DNA from: Nostoc commune NIES-4072
Lineage (GTDB): Bacteria > Cyanobacteriota > Cyanobacteriia > Cyanobacteriales > Nostocaceae
DNA length: 64,000 bases
Assembly: GCF_003113895.1 (NCBI RefSeq)
Contig: NZ_BDUD01000001.1
Span: 310,001-374,000 of the forward strand
Direction: 5' to 3'
The translations under genes were made by a program, and so were the position numbers. Below the pieces are notes generated by a model that saw nothing but the letters and a program-made list of their open reading frames with translations, was not told the origin of the DNA and searched no databases. Each line of letters begins with the position of its first letter. Position 1 is the first letter of the stretch. Below are positions 63,157-64,000 of this stretch, one piece after another.

Positions 63157-63804
63157 TTATTTTCCACGGTTGATCCAAACACCTCTAAGTCCAGCTGCTT
63201 TGGCTCCGTGGTAATCTTCTACAACGCTATCGCCAATATGCCATGCTGCCTCTGGGGAACATTTATGTTTATCTAAAGCAATGGCAAAAATTTGAGGATC
63301 GGGTTTAGCTGCACGTACCTGCGTAGAAATAGTGACGGAGGTAAAAAACTCTCTCAATCCTAAACCTTGCAATACTGAGTAAATCCGAGAATCAAAATTC
63401 GACAGCACCCCCAAGGTAACTCCCAACCGCCGCCAGTTGATTAAAGCTGGTAAAACATCGGGATAAACAAACCACGGTTCGGCTGTACCAAAGTGGATGT
63501 AAAGTTCGCTAAAAAAAGCCGAAAAGTCAGAAAATTCCTTAAGAACTCCAGCACTTTCAAAAGTGTTCAGGGCAATTATCCGCCACCAATCAAACTCGCG
63601 CTGGGGAATATCTTGCAGTTCTGCATCTGGAAATATCGGCGGCGGTGCTGCTTTAAAGCTTTTAATGAAAGCTGTATTCAATGTTTCGGCTGAAACTGTA
63701 ACGCCAAATTCCTGGGCTATCTGACTATAAACTTCGCCCACACTACCTTTGACATCGAAGAGTGTACCCACAGCATCTAAAAAAATAACTTTCGGTTGTT
63801 CCAT
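63157..63804 (-). CDS. HAD-superfamily hydrolase (HAD-IA)
   Basis: 215 residues from the ATG at 63804 (a TTG lies one codon upstream). Motif I VIFLDAVGTLFDVKG (the Asp nucleophile is followed by Ala-Val rather than the usual x-Asp), motif II LGVLSNFDSR, motif III with Lys in AAKPDPQIFAIAL, and motif IV HIGDSVVEDYHGAKAAGLRG. The second Asp of motif I is Val, so the catalytic type may be altered (dehalogenase-like or phosphatase with changed acid/base). Cytosolic; substrate unknown. Confidence 0.88.
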   Translation of the reverse strand: MEQPKVIFLDAVGTLFDVKGSVGEVYSQIAQEFGVTVSAETLNTAFIKSFKAAPPPIFPDAELQDIPQREFDWWRIIALNTFESAGVLKEFSDFSAFFSELYIHFGTAEPWFVYPDVLPALINWRRLGVTLGVLSNFDSRIYSVLQGLGLREFFTSVTISTQVRAAKPDPQIFAIALDKHKCSPEAAWHIGDSVVEDYHGAKAAGLRGVWINRGK

Positions 63805-63864
63805 CAAAATTTGATTGAATTGGAGAGTGGGGAGTAGGGATTAGGGACTGGGAACTGGGGGAGA

Positions 63865-63913
63865 ATGACTAATGACTAATGACCAATGACCAATGACTAA
63901 TGACTAATGACTG
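63865..63913. repeat. Heptamer tandem repeat (TTAGTCA family, reverse)
   Basis: About seven units of TGACTAA/TGACCAA, the complement of the array at 9504-9604. Confidence 0.85.
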
Positions 63914-63921
63914 ACCTTAAG

Positions 63922-64000
63922 TTACCGAGAAAGTGTTTCTATGATCGGACGGACTAGCCAATTAAAACCAACTTTGAGTTGATGGTCTAAAGTTGGCAAT
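63922..64000 (-). CDS. C-terminal end of an unidentified gene (cut by window edge)
   Basis: The reverse frame reads LPTLDHQLKVGFNWLVRPII followed by ETLSR and stop at 63922-63924. It is open to the window edge and has protein-like character; only 25 residues are visible, so no family is assigned. Confidence 0.5.
   Translation of the reverse strand, partial: LPTLDHQLKVGFNWLVRPIIETLSR

Overview
The window looks like chromosome of a filamentous, probably heterocyst-forming, Nostoc-type cyanobacterium. The evidence is the frequent HIP1 octamer GCGATCGC, heptamer tandem repeats (TTAGTCA, TTAGGAG), many small palindromic elements, and cyanobacteria-typical families: DUF1822, DUF928, CHASE2-CHAT, Tab2, WD40 kinases and GH57. 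This rests on reading the sequence and on family knowledge; no database search was run.

Layout. 1-0.9 kb: arsenic-response pair (ACR3 pump, cut by the window edge, and ArsR) with three matching operator-like sites. 0.97-3.8 kb: AraC regulator, remains of an SDR and a zinc alcohol dehydrogenase, and an intact aldo/keto reductase. 3.88-5.65 kb: IS4-type insertion element with long terminal repeats that also carries a four-helix-bundle passenger gene. 5.8-8.9 kb: cobalamin genes cobG-cobH-cobI behind a cobalamin riboswitch, with a MITE inserted exactly at the cobG stop codon. 9-10.5 kb: two-gene photolyase-like locus. 10.6-16 kb: peroxiredoxin, three small genes (two with nuclease-like folds), cysteine desulfurase, aldo/keto reductase, SDR. 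16.4-27.3 kb: cyanophycinase-like peptidase, GT4, LepA, ribbon-helix-helix protein, histidine kinase, Nfu and GH57. 28.6-34 kb: exported PQQ-type beta-propeller protein and two Ser/Thr kinases, one with seven WD40 repeats.

34.6-51.3 kb is the most interesting region. A sigma-70-like factor, a DUF1822 protein and a CHAT-CHASE2 membrane protein run in one direction. A C39 peptidase/ABC exporter, its HlyD partner and a double-glycine-leader beta/gamma-crystallin peptide run the other way. Next come a two-partner-secretion exoprotein and an overlapping TPR-CHAT protein, then a DUF928 protein on the opposite strand. Between the peptide and the exoprotein are six tandem ~72 bp repeats, each carrying a short ORF with the same core (M/V)NKINSLLPIKNQ. 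I propose a protease-controlled sigma-factor and surface/secretion module. The protease-DUF1822-sigma arrangement invites comparison with the Csx29-Csx30-sigma module of type III-E CRISPR systems; that is inference.

51.5-64 kb: an IS982 element, a truncated WGxxGxxG-type gene, an AT-rich polysaccharide pair (O-antigen ligase/polymerase and GT4), a ClC protein with CBS and stress domains whose gating glutamate is replaced by glutamine, a PmbA-like protein, Tab2, a DUF433/PIN-like pair, a HAD hydrolase and the end of a gene running off the right edge. No rRNA, tRNA or CRISPR array was recognised.
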